The position numbers were made by a program, and so were the translations under genes. DNA of 64,000 bases from contig NC_081547.1 in NCBI RefSeq assembly GCF_901000735.1, positions 8,352,193-8,416,192 on the forward strand, read 5' to 3'. Shown piece after piece: positions 1-11,134 of this stretch. How positions within the stretch are numbered: the first letter of the stretch is position 1; the number at the start of each line of letters is the position of its first letter. Under the pieces are notes generated by a model, which had not been told where the DNA came from, did not search any database, and saw nothing but the letters and a program-made list of their open reading frames with translations. Origin of the DNA: Corylus avellana (Eukaryota; Streptophyta; Magnoliopsida; Fagales; Betulaceae).

Positions 1-477
1 CGATCTGATCTGCCCTTTCATAAGCAGCTTGATAAATAGTCCATGTTTAAATTGCTGGCCGTTGCCGACCACAGCCTTAATTTGTGTTTATATTGAATGC
101 CAGGTGTAGCTCATTATGCTATTTGGGTAATAAAATGGTATAACTTGAATAATTGGTGGACAGTACGTATGAAGTCACGACGGCATGCTACATATGATGT
201 GGACCAACTGGTCGGTTAGGGTTATATGCTTCTTCTACGGCGGCTGTACCTCTCACTATCTTGAATTGGATTTGATTTTCCCCGCCACTTTACGCAATTA
301 TTTTATTCACCTTCAATGCTATATTAACCATTCACATATTTTACATATTTTTAATGTAGGAGTCCATCATTTTACTGCAGTCACACATAAATACTAATGA
401 CAATAATATTTGACATCAATGTGCTTGGTCTTTTCATTATACATGGCGAATTCATGTAAGGTTTACTAGCTAGCAGG

Positions 478-640
478 CAATGAAATTGATACTTTTGTAT
501 TTACGCGAAACTACAAATGTTGGTTTAGTATATAACAAAGAATGTAGTATCGGTTCTAGTGTCATTAAGTATGTTAATTCAGATTATGCTAGTAATTTGA
601 ATAAGCGAAGATATCTAACAAGTTTTTTATTTATTTTTGC
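478..640 (+). mobile_element. Copia reverse transcriptase/RNase H fragment
   Basis: A short open stretch encodes a decayed version of the conserved Copia segment between reverse transcriptase and RNase H. The motifs readable here are YLRETTNVGLVYN, then NSDYASNLNKRRYLTS. These match the usual pattern ending in YADSDYAGDLDKRRSLTG. It is isolated, with no LTRs or other Copia domains nearby, so it is a relic. The same fragment is present in D1 copy 2 at about 14087-14235, so it predates that duplication. Confidence 0.65.
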
Positions 641-1124
641 TATGCCATGATTCTGTGTCAAGGAAGCAAAGTAACCCTCGTGGAATTAATGGGTATCTAG
701 TCGTTGGGTTCTCTAGGGGCCTAAGATTTGTCATAGTATGGCCCACCCGATGGAACACGTCAACTTTATCTTGGGCTTGAGGGCCCACTACCAGGAATGA
801 TTATTCTTGGGTGCACGAATTGTCCCCCATTTAAAATTTTATATATTTATACTTTTTCTTTTAATTTTATTTTTTATTAATAATGATGTACGTCTCATTA
901 TTTTATTGGTGCTGATATGTCACACTAACAAAATTTGTCAAATGTTTTAATGAAATTTGACTGTAAGGATTAAATTGTTATTTTAGCTTAATTACTCTGA
1001 TGATCTCTTAATTATTTTTCATACCGCAAAAAGTAATTTGTAATTTAGGCCAACCACAAGAATTGATTTTCCATTTATCCCTAATTTCAAATATTTTGTG
1101 ATTTTTTGAATTTTAATTATTTGT

Positions 1125-1745
1125 TAATTTTTTTTTTGAACAAACGAGTTATCTTCATTGATATAAAATCAATTTGGAGTAAAATGCTCAATCATACAAT
1201 GCCAAAGATACAAGTTGAAAACTCTAGCTATGACCCCAACAGTACTATGTATGACATACCCAATAGCCTCTAGGGCTATTACAAAACAACACCTTAGAAA
1301 TGTCATCATCACAATTAGTATATAGATCTGTAGCAAAACCTAAGAAAACGAATAAATCCAAGACTTGCTATAGTCAGAATAACATCAAACTTGTCTTATT
1401 CAGATGCAAAAAGGAAAATATAGAATAAAAAATAGTAAAAAAACCCCACTCCTAGTGGCCGGCATAATGATGCATGAAGGCTGGCAGCTTGAAGAAGGGG
1501 TGACCGATGAGCACGGTGAGTGGTAACGTGGATGGACCGAACTGATGGAGAAAGACATATATGATTCTGAAGAGAATAGATCTAGAAACCGCATCAAATT
1601 TGGTAGGATGACGGTGCGTAGAATGTGACAGGCCGGTAAAAAGTCTGGATGGCGAATCTAAGCAAAAGAGGAAAGAAGATTGGGGAAGAGAAAGGAACAG
1701 GAGGAGGGGCTCCTCCTCCGCTGCTAGATTTTTTTTTTTTTTTTT
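1125..1745 (-). mobile_element. Possible LINE-like retroposon relic (A-rich tail on the minus strand)
   Basis: Read on the minus strand, the segment runs from an oligo-T/A-bounded start near 1745 to an A-rich tail near 1125. The phrase 'tttttgaacaaacgag' on the plus strand resembles the tail junction of plant retroposons. No reverse transcriptase or endonuclease can be read. A 98-residue open frame here is low complexity and I do not regard it as a gene. D1 copy 2 has the same segment at about 14720-15350. Confidence 0.3.
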
Positions 1746-1746
1746 C

Positions 1747-2040
1747 ATGGCTTTATTATTATTATTATTATTATTATTTTTTATTTTTTTATTTTTTGTT
1801 TATAAGTGTTGATTAGAAGACTTTAATATTTTTATTTTGAGAACAAATAAAAAGAAGAAACCTTTACCAAACAAACGTATTGGCCGAATAAAACTTAAGC
1901 AAATGACGTGAAAGGGTGAAAAAAAGGAGAATTCGAGGTAGATTACATAGGCTGACATCCTGCTACCAAACAAAACTTAATTGAGAAGATTTATTAGAAT
2001 ACATGCATGGGAGAAAAGATACGTTTGGGTTTTAGCAATA

Positions 2041-2073
<33 letters not shown>
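1747..2073. repeat. Simple repeats (TTA)n and (AAT)n
   Basis: A TTA microsatellite lies at about 1750-1777 and an AAT microsatellite at about 2039-2071. Between them is a unit of about 130 bp (about 1895-2040) that recurs at about 13425-13566 and 15545-15660. The first of those recurrences is just upstream of receptor unit 1, outside the collinear D1 block. The unit is therefore dispersed as well as duplicated. Confidence 0.6.
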
Positions 2074-2884
2074 AATAATAAATTGACCCCCCATGATCCA
2101 CCCTTTACTAAGCAAATTGAGACATCGACATCTCCGACATTCCTTGAGGTCGTCGAAACCTCATGAAATTTGTATTAATCGAAACAAAAGTGTTATACAT
2201 CTTAAATTTTTTTTTCAAAAAATAGTTTTCAAATTATGTGCCACCATCTCATGAGATTTATTATTTTGAAAAGCATATCATCAACTCATGAGATAGTGAC
2301 ACATTATTTGAGAACTAACTTTTAAAAAGAAAATTTAGGATGTATAGCATTTTTCTAATTGAATACTATTTAGGTAAGTGTTTTGTAGTCGAAGTTAACT
2401 GTATTGGGGGTTATATATGCTATTTAGGTAAGTGTTTATAAGTGTTTTCTCTCTTTGGTTGAAGAACCCAGCAAAAGCTAAAGTGTTTTCTCTTTCTTCC
2501 ATTCGGATCAAGAATGGATCCAAATGGGAAAGATTCGCCCCAGTAACCTCTTTTCCCTTTCAATTAGGAAAAAAAAAAAGAAGTAATAAAATGTATAATA
2601 TCCACACTTAGGGTTATATATGCTTCTACGGCCACTCTACCTCTCACCATCTTTGAATTAAATTTTGCCACTTTACGCAATCATTTTATTCACCTTCAAC
2701 TTGTTAATTACCATGCAGCTCTGTCCATCTAGTTGATCTTGACATATATATATGTAGGTGACTTTATTGTGGATGCTTTGGCCAGTATAACAAAGACTTC
2801 TTTGGATGGACTTTGTAAAGCATGGGACTTACCAAAGGGTTAACCCAAGTAAGCTAGAGGATGTTACAAGGGTGGCCACACAAT

Positions 2885-3935
2885 TAGGGTTGTACATACG
2901 GATGCAGATGCGGTTATTAGCAATAATTGTATCTGTGCGAATTATGCGATTATCACTTTTAAGTAATTACATCCGTATCCGCATCATGGGATTACTAAGC
3001 ACTATCCTTGCAGTTATTAACTGCTATATGCATGTTAAGTAATGGACCTTTTGGGCTTATTTTAATTTTTTTGGACCTTCTTTTGGTCTCTATTAGGTCA
3101 TATTTTAAATAGTTTTAAAAATGTTTTTGAGCAATTTCAAGTGTTTTTTAAGATGGGCTTATTTTAATCTTGTGGATTCATTTGGTCTCTATTAGGGCCG
3201 ATCTTAAATAGTTTTTTAAAAAATTTTGGCCAATTTTTAGTGTTTTGAGCATGTTTTAATGTTTTTTTTAAGCCCTAGTGTTTTAGATGGAATTCATATT
3301 TTGATTCCACACTTTAGCTTATAATTAACAAAGAAAATACATACATCCCATGATGAGTTTAACCATAAAATATAAACATACAAATTACAAAGCGCGGTTG
3401 GTGAATTTGTTTATATATATATATATATAAGGGTATGCAAATGTAGTTATATGTGTATACTTTAAAACTATTAGAAATGAGTTATGGGCTTAACTCAACT
3501 CAAAAGATAGCTCAAGAGTTGAAGTTTCCCCTCACCTTATAAATAGCCCATCTCCTTAATACTCAAGCAATGTGGGACTTCCAACACGCACACTCACGTG
3601 TGGCAGGAGGACATCCAAGCCAATACGTGCGACAATGGGTGATGGTGGGCCACATTCAATTAATTGGGCTAGGCTCTGATACCATATTAGAAATGGGTTA
3701 TGGGCCTAACTCAACCCAAAAGCTAACCTAAGAGTTGAGGTTTTTCCTCACCTTATAAATGGCCCATCTCCTTAATACCCAAGCAATGTGGGACTTCCAA
3801 CAAAAACTGCTATCCGCATCTGCTTGTGAAGTCAATAATTTATGCTAACCGCATTCATATATATATATATATATATATACCGGCTGGTTGTGGTTATTAA
3901 CCGCACGCATGTAAAATTCTACACACATCCACCCT
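2885..3935. mobile_element. Possible hAT-like non-autonomous element
   Basis: The left side begins AGGGTTGTACATACGGATGC and the right side reads, inverted, GGGTGGATGTGTGTAG. Both sides carry inverted copies of GCGGTTATTA with CCGCATC hexamers. This pattern is common in degenerate hAT-type elements. No transposase frame is visible. A TRIM is nested at 3469-3802. The equivalent in D1 copy 2 (about 16510-17215) lacks the TRIM. Termini and target duplication were not resolved. Confidence 0.3.
3469..3802 (-). mobile_element. TRIM (terminal-repeat retrotransposon in miniature), 334 bp
   Basis: Two direct repeats of 118 bp (3469-3586 and 3685-3802) flank a 98-bp interior. On the minus strand the LTR starts TGTTGGAAGTCCCAC and ends CTAATA. 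Directly after it lies TGGTATCAGAGCC (complement of 3672-3684), the standard primer-binding site matching initiator tRNA-Met. A 5-bp target duplication, AAAAC, sits at 3464-3468 and 3803-3807. The corresponding place in D1 copy 2 (near 17120) has a single AAAAT and no insert. It codes for nothing, so mobility must have been supplied in trans. Confidence 0.88.
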
Positions 3936-4240
3936 TTCTCTAATTAGGCTTGCCATATGGCCGCACTAATTTTTTTGTCTAAATAAGTTAGCTTTTATCT
4001 CTCTAAAAGTTAACCACCTACGTGTTTTATCAAATTGTTTCTATAGAAGGTGAGAATAGAGTTTGAAAAGTGTCTTTTGTTTAATTTTTTTTTAACGTAT
4101 TTGTTTAGAGTGGTTGAATACACATAAACAAACATAGCTATTTTATTTGTGAATTAGAACTAATGTACTAGTCATTCTAGTGCACTTTTAATACATACTC
4201 AATTCCACGCACTTATCATAAAATAACAATGCTTTCTATA

Positions 4241-4271
<31 letters not shown>

Positions 4272-4490
4272 TCATTAAAGTGCATTTGGAACACGTATTT
4301 TTCATTGTTGTAGTTTACTTATTCAATAGAAAGCTAAAGAAGTACATAATAACACAAACTCATACTTAACAGAAACAGAAATCCAAACATGAAATGAGGA
4401 TATAATAAGTTTTTGAAAAAGATTGATTTAATACAAACTAACTTGTCATATTGCATAGAAGGAACTGTTGACGACAATTTGTTTTGATAA

Positions 4491-4665
4491 CTATCTAGCA
4501 TGGGGAGCCATTTCTGATTCAAGCTCTGAAGGGGTTCTTTTGAGAAGAATTCCTGAAGTTATGCCTTTAGTTGCAATCGTTGGACTTCTTTCCTGAGCCA
4601 AACATTCCTTTAATTCTGCCAATACGTTGCTCATGTCTGGCCTTTGGATTGCAACTGGTGCTATG
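4491..4665 (-). pseudogene. Receptor-kinase last-exon fragment (kinase C-lobe tail)
   Basis: Minus-strand codons read [20 protein letters not shown] onwards, ending SELESEMAPHAR and a stop at 4491. This is the final helix region (RPDM motif) and tail of a malectin-LRR receptor kinase. It is nearly identical to the tail of unit 2 at 18921-19095. The exon is cut by the N gap at 4666. What follows the gap is transposon, not kinase, so the rest of the exon and all catalytic exons are missing here. It may be the displaced 3' end of unit 1 (9131-13099) or belong to a different contig order. Confidence 0.85.
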
Positions 4666-4765
4666 NNNNNNNNNNNNNNNNNNNNNNNNNNNNNNNNNNN
4701 NNNNNNNNNNNNNNNNNNNNNNNNNNNNNNNNNNNNNNNNNNNNNNNNNNNNNNNNNNNNNNNNN
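4666..4765. other. Assembly gap (100 N)
   Basis: Exactly 100 N, the usual placeholder for a gap of unknown size. The left contig ends inside a kinase exon. The right contig begins inside the end of a CACTA-like element. The two sides have no natural continuity. Confidence 0.99.
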
Positions 4766-4948
4766 GCACTTTATTAACTAAATTGGGGCATGTCCTATTG
4801 GAATGTCCCGAATTAAGGGGACGTTTTTCTGCGCAGGCGTTGCTAATTTTATTTTGTGTCGTTTACACAATAAAACGTCCCTATAAGGGGATGTTTTATT
4901 AAAGCGCCTCTATTCCAAGCGTTACTAAACCTTGTTTTTTTTGTAGTG
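4766..4948. mobile_element. CACTA-like transposon terminus
   Basis: The segment ends in TTTTTTTTGTAGTG at 4948, the complement of the CACTACAAAAAA terminus typical of plant CACTA (En/Spm) elements. Inside are inverted motifs around GGGGACGTTTT and AAAACGTCCC, consistent with subterminal repeats. The contig starts within the element, so the other end and any transposase are not visible. Confidence 0.6.
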
Positions 4949-5380
4949 TATTTTGCTACATCATATAATTTTTTCCTCTTATATAACACATTATCCAATT
5001 ACAATTAATTAGAGAATAAATAAATTAATATTCTAGATGTATAGATAATTAGATGTATCCATTGACCGACCACATATATTGTGTTTGCCAAATTCATATG
5101 AGGTTTGCGGGTCTTATAAAATAAATATATCAAGTATGTTTTATATATTTTTAAAAAAATAATATGGTTAGCTATCATATTAATATTATTAGACTGATCG
5201 ATTTATGAATGCATGATATATATATATACTAATGATAATTTTTAAAAAAATTATCATTACCAAGTAATTTATACTAACGATAATAAACTATAATTTATAC
5301 TAATGACAATAAAAATTAATTTTTTATGCCAATTAACATTAATTGTTTTTTAATGCATATTTTTTTATATCAAAATTAAT
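4949..5380. other. AT-rich spacer without a gene
   Basis: No coding pattern is seen. A short palindrome at about 5229-5262 pairs TAATGATAATTTTT with AAAAATTATCATTA, and related 'tactaatgataat' motifs recur to about 5310. It may belong to the CACTA-like element that ends at 5666. Confidence 0.5.
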
Positions 5381-5666
5381 GTTAATTTTTTTTTACAAAA
5401 AAAAAACTTTTTGACGTGTGAAATTGACACGTTAAAAAGTTTTGACGTGTTAATTTTACACGTCAAAAACTTTTGACATGTGTAATTGACACGTCAAAAG
5501 TTTTTGACGTGCCATTGTGACACGTCAAAAGTTTTTGACGTGTTACAATGCGCCACGTCAAAAATATCTTTGTTGACGTGTCTCTTTCGACACGTCAATA
5601 TGTTTTGACGTGGCAAACATAAGTTACTGTTTGCCACGTCAAAAAATACCCTTTTTTTTTGTAGTG
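5381..5666. mobile_element. Second CACTA-like terminus with TGACGTG subterminal repeats
   Basis: From about 5405 to 5645 the motif TTTTGACGTGT and its complement ACACGTCAAAA alternate about ten times, forming nested hairpins. The block ends TTTTTTTTTGTAGTG at 5666, complement of CACTAC plus a run of A. A terminal CACTA motif preceded by arrays of short inverted subterminal repeats is characteristic of CACTA elements. No left terminus was found, and open frames across it are artefacts of the repeats. Confidence 0.6.
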
Positions 5667-5879
5667 ACTCTCGAGTCTCGCCTCTCGATCTCTCACTCTC
5701 GCCTCTCGATCTCAGATCAGAAGGGTGCTCTCTCTCTCTCAACCTCTCTCTCTCTTTTCTGTTTGGTTCTTGGGAAAGATGAAATTATATGAAGAAAGAA
5801 TTGTTTATATTTTTTTTCTTTTCTTTCTTTTTGGTTGGAGTAAATGAGGGTTAGAACTTAGATTTCCTTTTCCCATCGA

Positions 5880-5916
<37 letters not shown>

Positions 5917-7234
5917 ATACTTTTCCTTTCCATCAATCCTGCTTTTGGTGCTTTTCTCCTATAGGAGTTTATGCTTCCCGGAGGTTTTTGTTATTCTTGT
6001 TAATTTATTTTAAAATTGATAATCCCATGCGAATAAACCCGACCCGACCCGCAAACCCGCAAGACCTGCAGCTATTAAACCTGCACCGCAAATACCTGAC
6101 CCGCGCGATCTTGGTCATTAGGCTCGGGTGGCGGGTTGAAAAAATCCAAACCTGCAAGTTGCGGGTCGGGTGGAAAAAAACCCAATCCCCGCCCCGCCCT
6201 GACCCGTGCCTAGCCCTAAACCTGTCACATGCGCTCCACATGCCATCTTGAAATTTTCTATCACACTTTGGCCCATTGTAGGGTTGTCAGTTCATGGGGG
6301 CAAAGTAACAATGTATTGTGATGGGGAGAAAATGTGAGATAGAAAATTTCAAGATGACATGTGGGGCGCACGTGACGGGTTGACTATCCGAGTTAACGCC
6401 TTTGACTAACGGACTATGGGTTTTTAGTACAAAATGGTAGTTTGATAGGGTCGGACAGTAGAGTTGTCAGTTCATAGGGGCAAAGTGACAATGCGTTGTA
6501 GCTGATGGGGAAAAAAATGTAATTACCCCATAATATTATATTGTACCTAACAATAAATATGATGTCACATCATTTTAACTTTTTAAACGTAATAATATAT
6601 TTATCGCGTGACATCATGTACACTGTTAAACTTGTTAAATAAAATGTACATTTTCTTGGGAGAGATGGAGATGTGTATTGATTAGAGAAATCAAGCATCG
6701 AATTCAACCTCAATGTTTGGTATATGTTGTTTTCTCTTGAGTCTTATCCATTATTAATATGAACATAAATGTGAGCCTGAATGAAAAAAGATCGTAAACC
6801 TGATTTTTCGGTGATAAAGTATACTGACTATGAAGGCATTGATTGCAATGCCAAATTAACCTATAATAACTAAGGGTCTGAAGGGAATTAGGATTAGTCA
6901 GTATCAATGGCCTGTTAATTAGTTATCTTAGACTTGTTAAAAGAGTCGAGATATATTGAATGCCAACAAGGCAGCTATCTAGGTACATGAAAGTCAATGG
7001 AATAGAGCTTTGATTTTAAAATGGGCCCGAAATAATAAATACAGCTGATGATGTTTTGCAGCATAGAAGAAACAAGAAGCTCTGGCAAGAATATGATAAT
7101 AATATAAAGAAATCATTCTATATGCCAATGGTTTGCTAAAGTGTCAGAGATCGATAAATAATAAATATGTTATTTTGAGAAAACACTAGTTTAGTTTTTC
7201 AGATTTGATGGTTGGGCTTCTTATCGATGAAAAA

Positions 7235-7260
<26 letters not shown>
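5667..7260. other. Spacer with CT repeat and small foldback structures
   Basis: A CT microsatellite lies at about 5884-5913. At about 6030-6210 the strand is rich in CCCGACCCG-type motifs seen in degenerate hAT-like repeats. At about 6225-6376 a foldback pairs CCATCTTGAAATTTTCTATC with its complement. A segment of about 50 bp starting GTTGTCAGTTCAT occurs at about 6283 and again near 6465. No gene is supported; the overlapping open frames at 5988-6251 are repeat shadows. Confidence 0.45.
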
Positions 7261-7265
<5 letters not shown>

Positions 7266-7269
7266 GGGG

Positions 7270-7515
7270 TTTAATTACACTTAGAACATGTTTGAGATTA
7301 CGTTAGAGAGTTTAAAAAGTATGTTTAGTACAAAAAAAGTTATGCCAAGCAAAAGCTAGTATGTTTGGTAAAAAATTTCAAAAACACTTATTAGACTTTT
7401 TTACTCTGAAAATGACAAAAATGCACTTTTGGCAAAAGCTTAAAAATGAAGCTTTTGCCAAAAAGTAGTTTTTGACTTAAAAGCTTTTTTTTTTTTTTTT
7501 CAAACACAATCCTAA
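7270..7515. mobile_element. MITE-like element rich in AAAGCTTTT motifs
   Basis: Inverted AAGCTTTTG/CAAAAGCTT motifs and a terminal 'caaacacaatc' mark a short non-coding element. The same family is present in opposite orientation at about 26570-26810 and 35580-35820, where it starts near GTTTGGAATTGTGTTTGAGA. Three members in one window, two of them inside the D2 duplicates, argue for a repeated family. Exact ends were not fixed. Confidence 0.45.
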
Positions 7516-7712
7516 ATATGCTTCTAACCTCCTTAACTACCGCTAATTTAGACGTTGTGCCTATGAACTATTAACTATCACATTCAACCCCGTTCAACCA
7601 CCCATTGTTGGCAAAAAAGCCCTTTTGTTGAAAAGTTTAGCATTTTTTCTTTTTATTTTTTATTCAAAGCAGGAGAGGAGAAATTACAAGGGTGGATCTT
7701 TTGCACAATTGA

Positions 7713-8244
7713 TCATAATTGAAGAAAAATAGAACAAAACATAGAAATGCTTCCAAAGATACGGTTGGAAGCGGCCCATTTAGCAAGCTGATGTGATCTA
7801 AAGTTAACACTACCGGAAGTCTTCATTGCGGTCCAAGTAGAAAAATCATGGAGCTGCGAGTGGATATTTCCAATGATTGGAGCAAAACACCAATCAGTAA
7901 AAAGAGAAACCTTGTTTATGGCTAGGATCACAGTGAGAGAATCACCCTCAAGACAAAGAGAATGGCAGCGAAAAGAGAAATCAAATTGAACTGCCAACAA
8001 AGCAGCCTGAGCTTCACCGGCATTAACATCAAGCAAGCGCAGTTTTTTGGACACAGCGGCAATTAATGATATTTCCGTCAAGATCACTGAGAGTTGCAGC
8101 TGCAACTGTCATATGTTGCCTAATAGCCACGTCAAAGTTGGCTTTTAGAAAACCCATAGGAGGAGGAGACCACGCCAAGTTGCTGGGAGAGCATTTAAGC
8201 ATTCTCGTAGGAGATTGCTTGGAGCGCAAAATCTCGAAACACAA
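7713..8244 (-). pseudogene. RNase H-like domain of a plant LINE (broken)
   Basis: Two overlapping minus-strand frames together give the plant RVT_3-type RNase H fold. The first reads WSPPPMGFLKANFDVAI (first strand with its Asp) and ends near 8029. The second continues with DVNAGEAQAALLAVQF (helix with the conserved Glu), SLCLEGDSLTVI (second Asp) and SHQLAKWAASN (final helix). The frame changes between them, so the domain is not translated whole. Such domains occur at the 3' end of plant LINEs and in derived genes. No reverse transcriptase is next to it, so it is a relic. Confidence 0.65.
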
Positions 8245-9130
8245 GCTCCTTGCAATGATCTTTGCTTCTTACTCTAGATTTATTACGATACAACATTGCA
8301 GTGGAAAATGCAATATAATTTACCTACTACTTTTCATAAACAATGATTCACTAGAGCTTTAAACATCTATACATACAATAGCAGTAACTTGTCACATAAA
8401 TATTCGTTACATGATATTTCTCAAACTTGTCAACTATGTAAATCTAATACCTTAGGCTTACTATTGCTAGCTCAAGCTCCTGATCTCTCCTCGTCGTTGT
8501 TCTGTCGTTTGATATTACTTTAAAGTGTCTCTGTAAACAACATTTACAGGTAGAATAATGAGTCTACGGCTCAGTAAGCAAATAAGCTAGTGTTAGTGTG
8601 TGACTCTGAACATTTTATCATGTAGATAAAAGTATATTTAACGTAACATTCTTTTGTAAAATTTACTTTCAAAAATATTTCTTTTAAAACTTGTGAATAA
8701 TATTGTGAATAAAATTGTGAATAATACCAATTGGTGTTTTAGTTCACCATACAAACACTAAATCTTTTCTTGGGGTTATTGTTTTGTTTTTATAATAAAT
8801 TATTCCCAAAAATTGGTTTTTGCAACATGTTTTGGCTAGGTATTACATTGGAGGTATATGGATGTAATTCAATTTTTGATCAGTTTGCATAGTTTACTTT
8901 TACTATCGTGTGCTTGGTAAAAATGGCCTCTCATGAGAAGCTAATTAGTGTTTTTCATTTTTTGTCCCCCTCAATTTCTATAAAAAAATTTCTTAACCTT
9001 CTTAAATGCTTTGTGTATCACAAGAAAAATAAGATCAGTTATGATTGGGTGCCATACCTCTTGGAAATAAGTTCACCTCTATGAATTCTAATGAGAATTA
9101 CAGAGAAGTAGAAGATAAAGAAAGAACTAC
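8245..9130. other. Spacer downstream of receptor unit 1 TM exon
   Basis: Nothing recognisable. Kinase exons would be expected here if unit 1 were complete, because unit 2 has its first kinase exon within about 650 bp of the TM exon. No glycine loop, HRD or DFG motif is readable on the minus strand. Confidence 0.6.
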
Positions 9131-9292
9131 CTCCTTCTATTCTTCACTTGACCACCAAAGATGAGCAGAAGCAGAAGGATCAGGACTACTATAGACGATG
9201 CAACAACAGGAATAACAAACTTATTTTTCTTCTTTATTCTCTTGCTTGGAGCTGAGTCAGCTGTCTCATAAAGATCTGGATTGTCGCCAACT
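9131..9292 (-). CDS. Unit 1 transmembrane exon
   Basis: The exon starts after an AG acceptor with RVGDNPDLY, then a basic run RIKKKNKF, then a hydrophobic helix VIPVVASSIVVLILLLLLIF and ends NRRR before a GT donor at 9130/9129. The two TM exons of unit 2 have a cysteine pair (NPDLC...APC) here. Unit 1 has Tyr and Ser instead, with a longer loop. The donor has no convincing partner downstream. Confidence 0.75.
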
Positions 9293-9541
9293 CTTGCATA
9301 AAGTGCATCAAAGTAAGATGCCATAGTAAGATAGATGGTTATTTCATCATGCAATTAGTATTGGAAATATAAAAGAAATTCACACTGCATTGAACAAATG
9401 AAAATATGCCAGGTACAACAAGGAATTATAAAGGAAAGAGATTAAAAAAAAAAAAAAAAAAAGGTCAAAGACAATTGAAATTAGCTTTATTAACCAACTG
9501 AAGAAAAGGAAACATGGGAAGCAAGAAGATCATAGACTAAC

Positions 9542-10396
9542 CTCACGACAAATTTCCCATCCCTAGCCTTTTGCACAAGAGCCTCCGGAATTGACCCTGT
9601 GAGCTTGTTACCACTTAAATCACTGCAGAGATATATAGTGTTAAGCTCATCACCTCAAATTCCTTCCTTAAAGGTCAGGTTCACAATATCTCGATCAAAA
9701 CTCAACAACTTACAGGGTGTTCAAATACGTCAGTTGTGCAAAAAATTCTGGAAATGGCCCAGTTAAGTCATTATATGACAAATCCCTGACACAAAAAGAG
9801 TTTGTAAGCTTTTGGATAAAGATATTCGTAAATGTTAAGCTAAAAAATTGTTTTGATATTTGTTTACAGCGTGATATTCAATTACAAGAGTACTTGCACA
9901 TAAAATTTACACTTTCCAAGTAAAAATTTCCTAATATCAAATCCAACAAATATGCTCGATCTCCAAGCATTAAAACCTTTAGCAGTATAAGATATCCATT
10001 TGCCAATATATCTATATCAATACAAATGAAGACTCACAAGGATTGCAGTGCTTTGAGATTGGAGAATGAAGCTGCAATCTCCCCTGCCAATTTACTTGAG
10101 CTCAAGTTTCTGCATATAAGTTGCAATAAAGACAAAATTTTTCTCATGCAATTAGTTGGTCTCACAAATGAGGGGGGTGCTAAGTGTTTGGAAATTCCAT
10201 CAAAATGGATTTTTTATTTTTTATTTTTATCTTTCAATTCAAAATATCAAAAAGCATACTCACAGTGATATGATCCTTGGAGAATTGTCATTACTGCAAT
10301 TCAAACCATCCCATGAGTATTCACTTGGGACACATGGATCCCCTTGCCAGTTTCTAATCACGGTGTACCGTTCCCTGATTTCCATGATACCTTCAA
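9542..10396 (-). CDS. Unit 1 linker and leucine-rich-repeat exons
   Basis: Exon 10264-10396 encodes EGIMEIRERYTVIRNWQGDP followed by CVP, a WDGLNC motif and SPRIISL, the conserved cap before the LRRs. Exons 10038-10109 and 9714-9785 are 72 bp each, one LRR per exon: [18 protein letters not shown] and [20 protein letters not shown]. Exon 9542-9622 (81 bp) reads DLSGNKLTGSIPEALVQK. Three LRRs is normal for this subfamily. Intron phases match unit 2 exactly. Confidence 0.8.
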
Positions 10397-10493
10397 CTAA
10401 TGTTTTTAATGGAAAAATAAAAGAATTAAAAATATGATTTTAGAAATACAAAATCATATAGAATTATGAGATCATAGAAGAAGTCGTACGTAC

Positions 10494-11080
10494 CATCACC
10501 TATAGCCGTTGGTTTATTTGGGAGCTCCTTTAACGCAAAAATCTCAAAGGCGTTGAGGATTGGAGGAAACATAGTTGTCCCAGATGCATTGATTGAAAGT
10601 TTAATCTGGGTTCCACTAATTGGCGGATCATTCTGGACTATGGTGAGTGGATGTAGATAATCAAGTTTAACAGATTCTCTCATGTAGATCAAGTTGCTCT
10701 CATTGTTCAAAGTGATCGTCAATTCCCTTCGCTGACCGGCTCCGAGCATCTCAATCTCAGCAAAGTGAAAGTAAACGTAAAATTTGGAAAGAGAATGTGC
10801 AGTATTCCAGTATATGTTCAAGGCAGTGGTGGCGTTGGGTGTTTTGGCAGCAGTCCTCAACACCGCGGCCGGTAATCTATATGTGTTATCATTGCCTTGG
10901 GAGTAAATGGTCAAATTGGTTGCAATTGGAATCCAACTATCAAATAGCAAAGGCATCCATTGCCGATCATACACATCATCTGGATACCTAATTCAGACAA
11001 ATGCATTGATCATATTGTGTCAAGACTCAAGAGGCTATTTTGTATTTATCACAAAGAAAGATGCAAATGCTGCTTCATGT

Positions 11081-11134
<54 letters not shown>

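Larger units (their letters stand above)
1..4665. repeat. Duplicated block D1, copy 1
   Basis: This stretch is repeated in direct orientation at about 13609-19095, collinear from the first bases to the last kinase exon. Visual comparison suggests roughly 93-95% identity with many small indels. Copy 1 alone carries a 334-bp TRIM at 3469-3802. Copy 2 alone carries a 1162-bp element at 17634-18795. Copy 1 stops exactly at the N gap. Apart from the transposon remnants and kinase tail listed separately, it is AT-rich spacer without a recognisable gene. The divergence suggests an older paralogous duplication rather than two alleles. Confidence 0.85.

Noticed and set aside
1452..1748. 98-residue minus-strand frame with Lys-rich start and Leu/Ser-rich body
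   Set aside because: The Lys run comes from a poly-T stretch and the body lacks any family motif. D1 copy 2 does not keep the frame.
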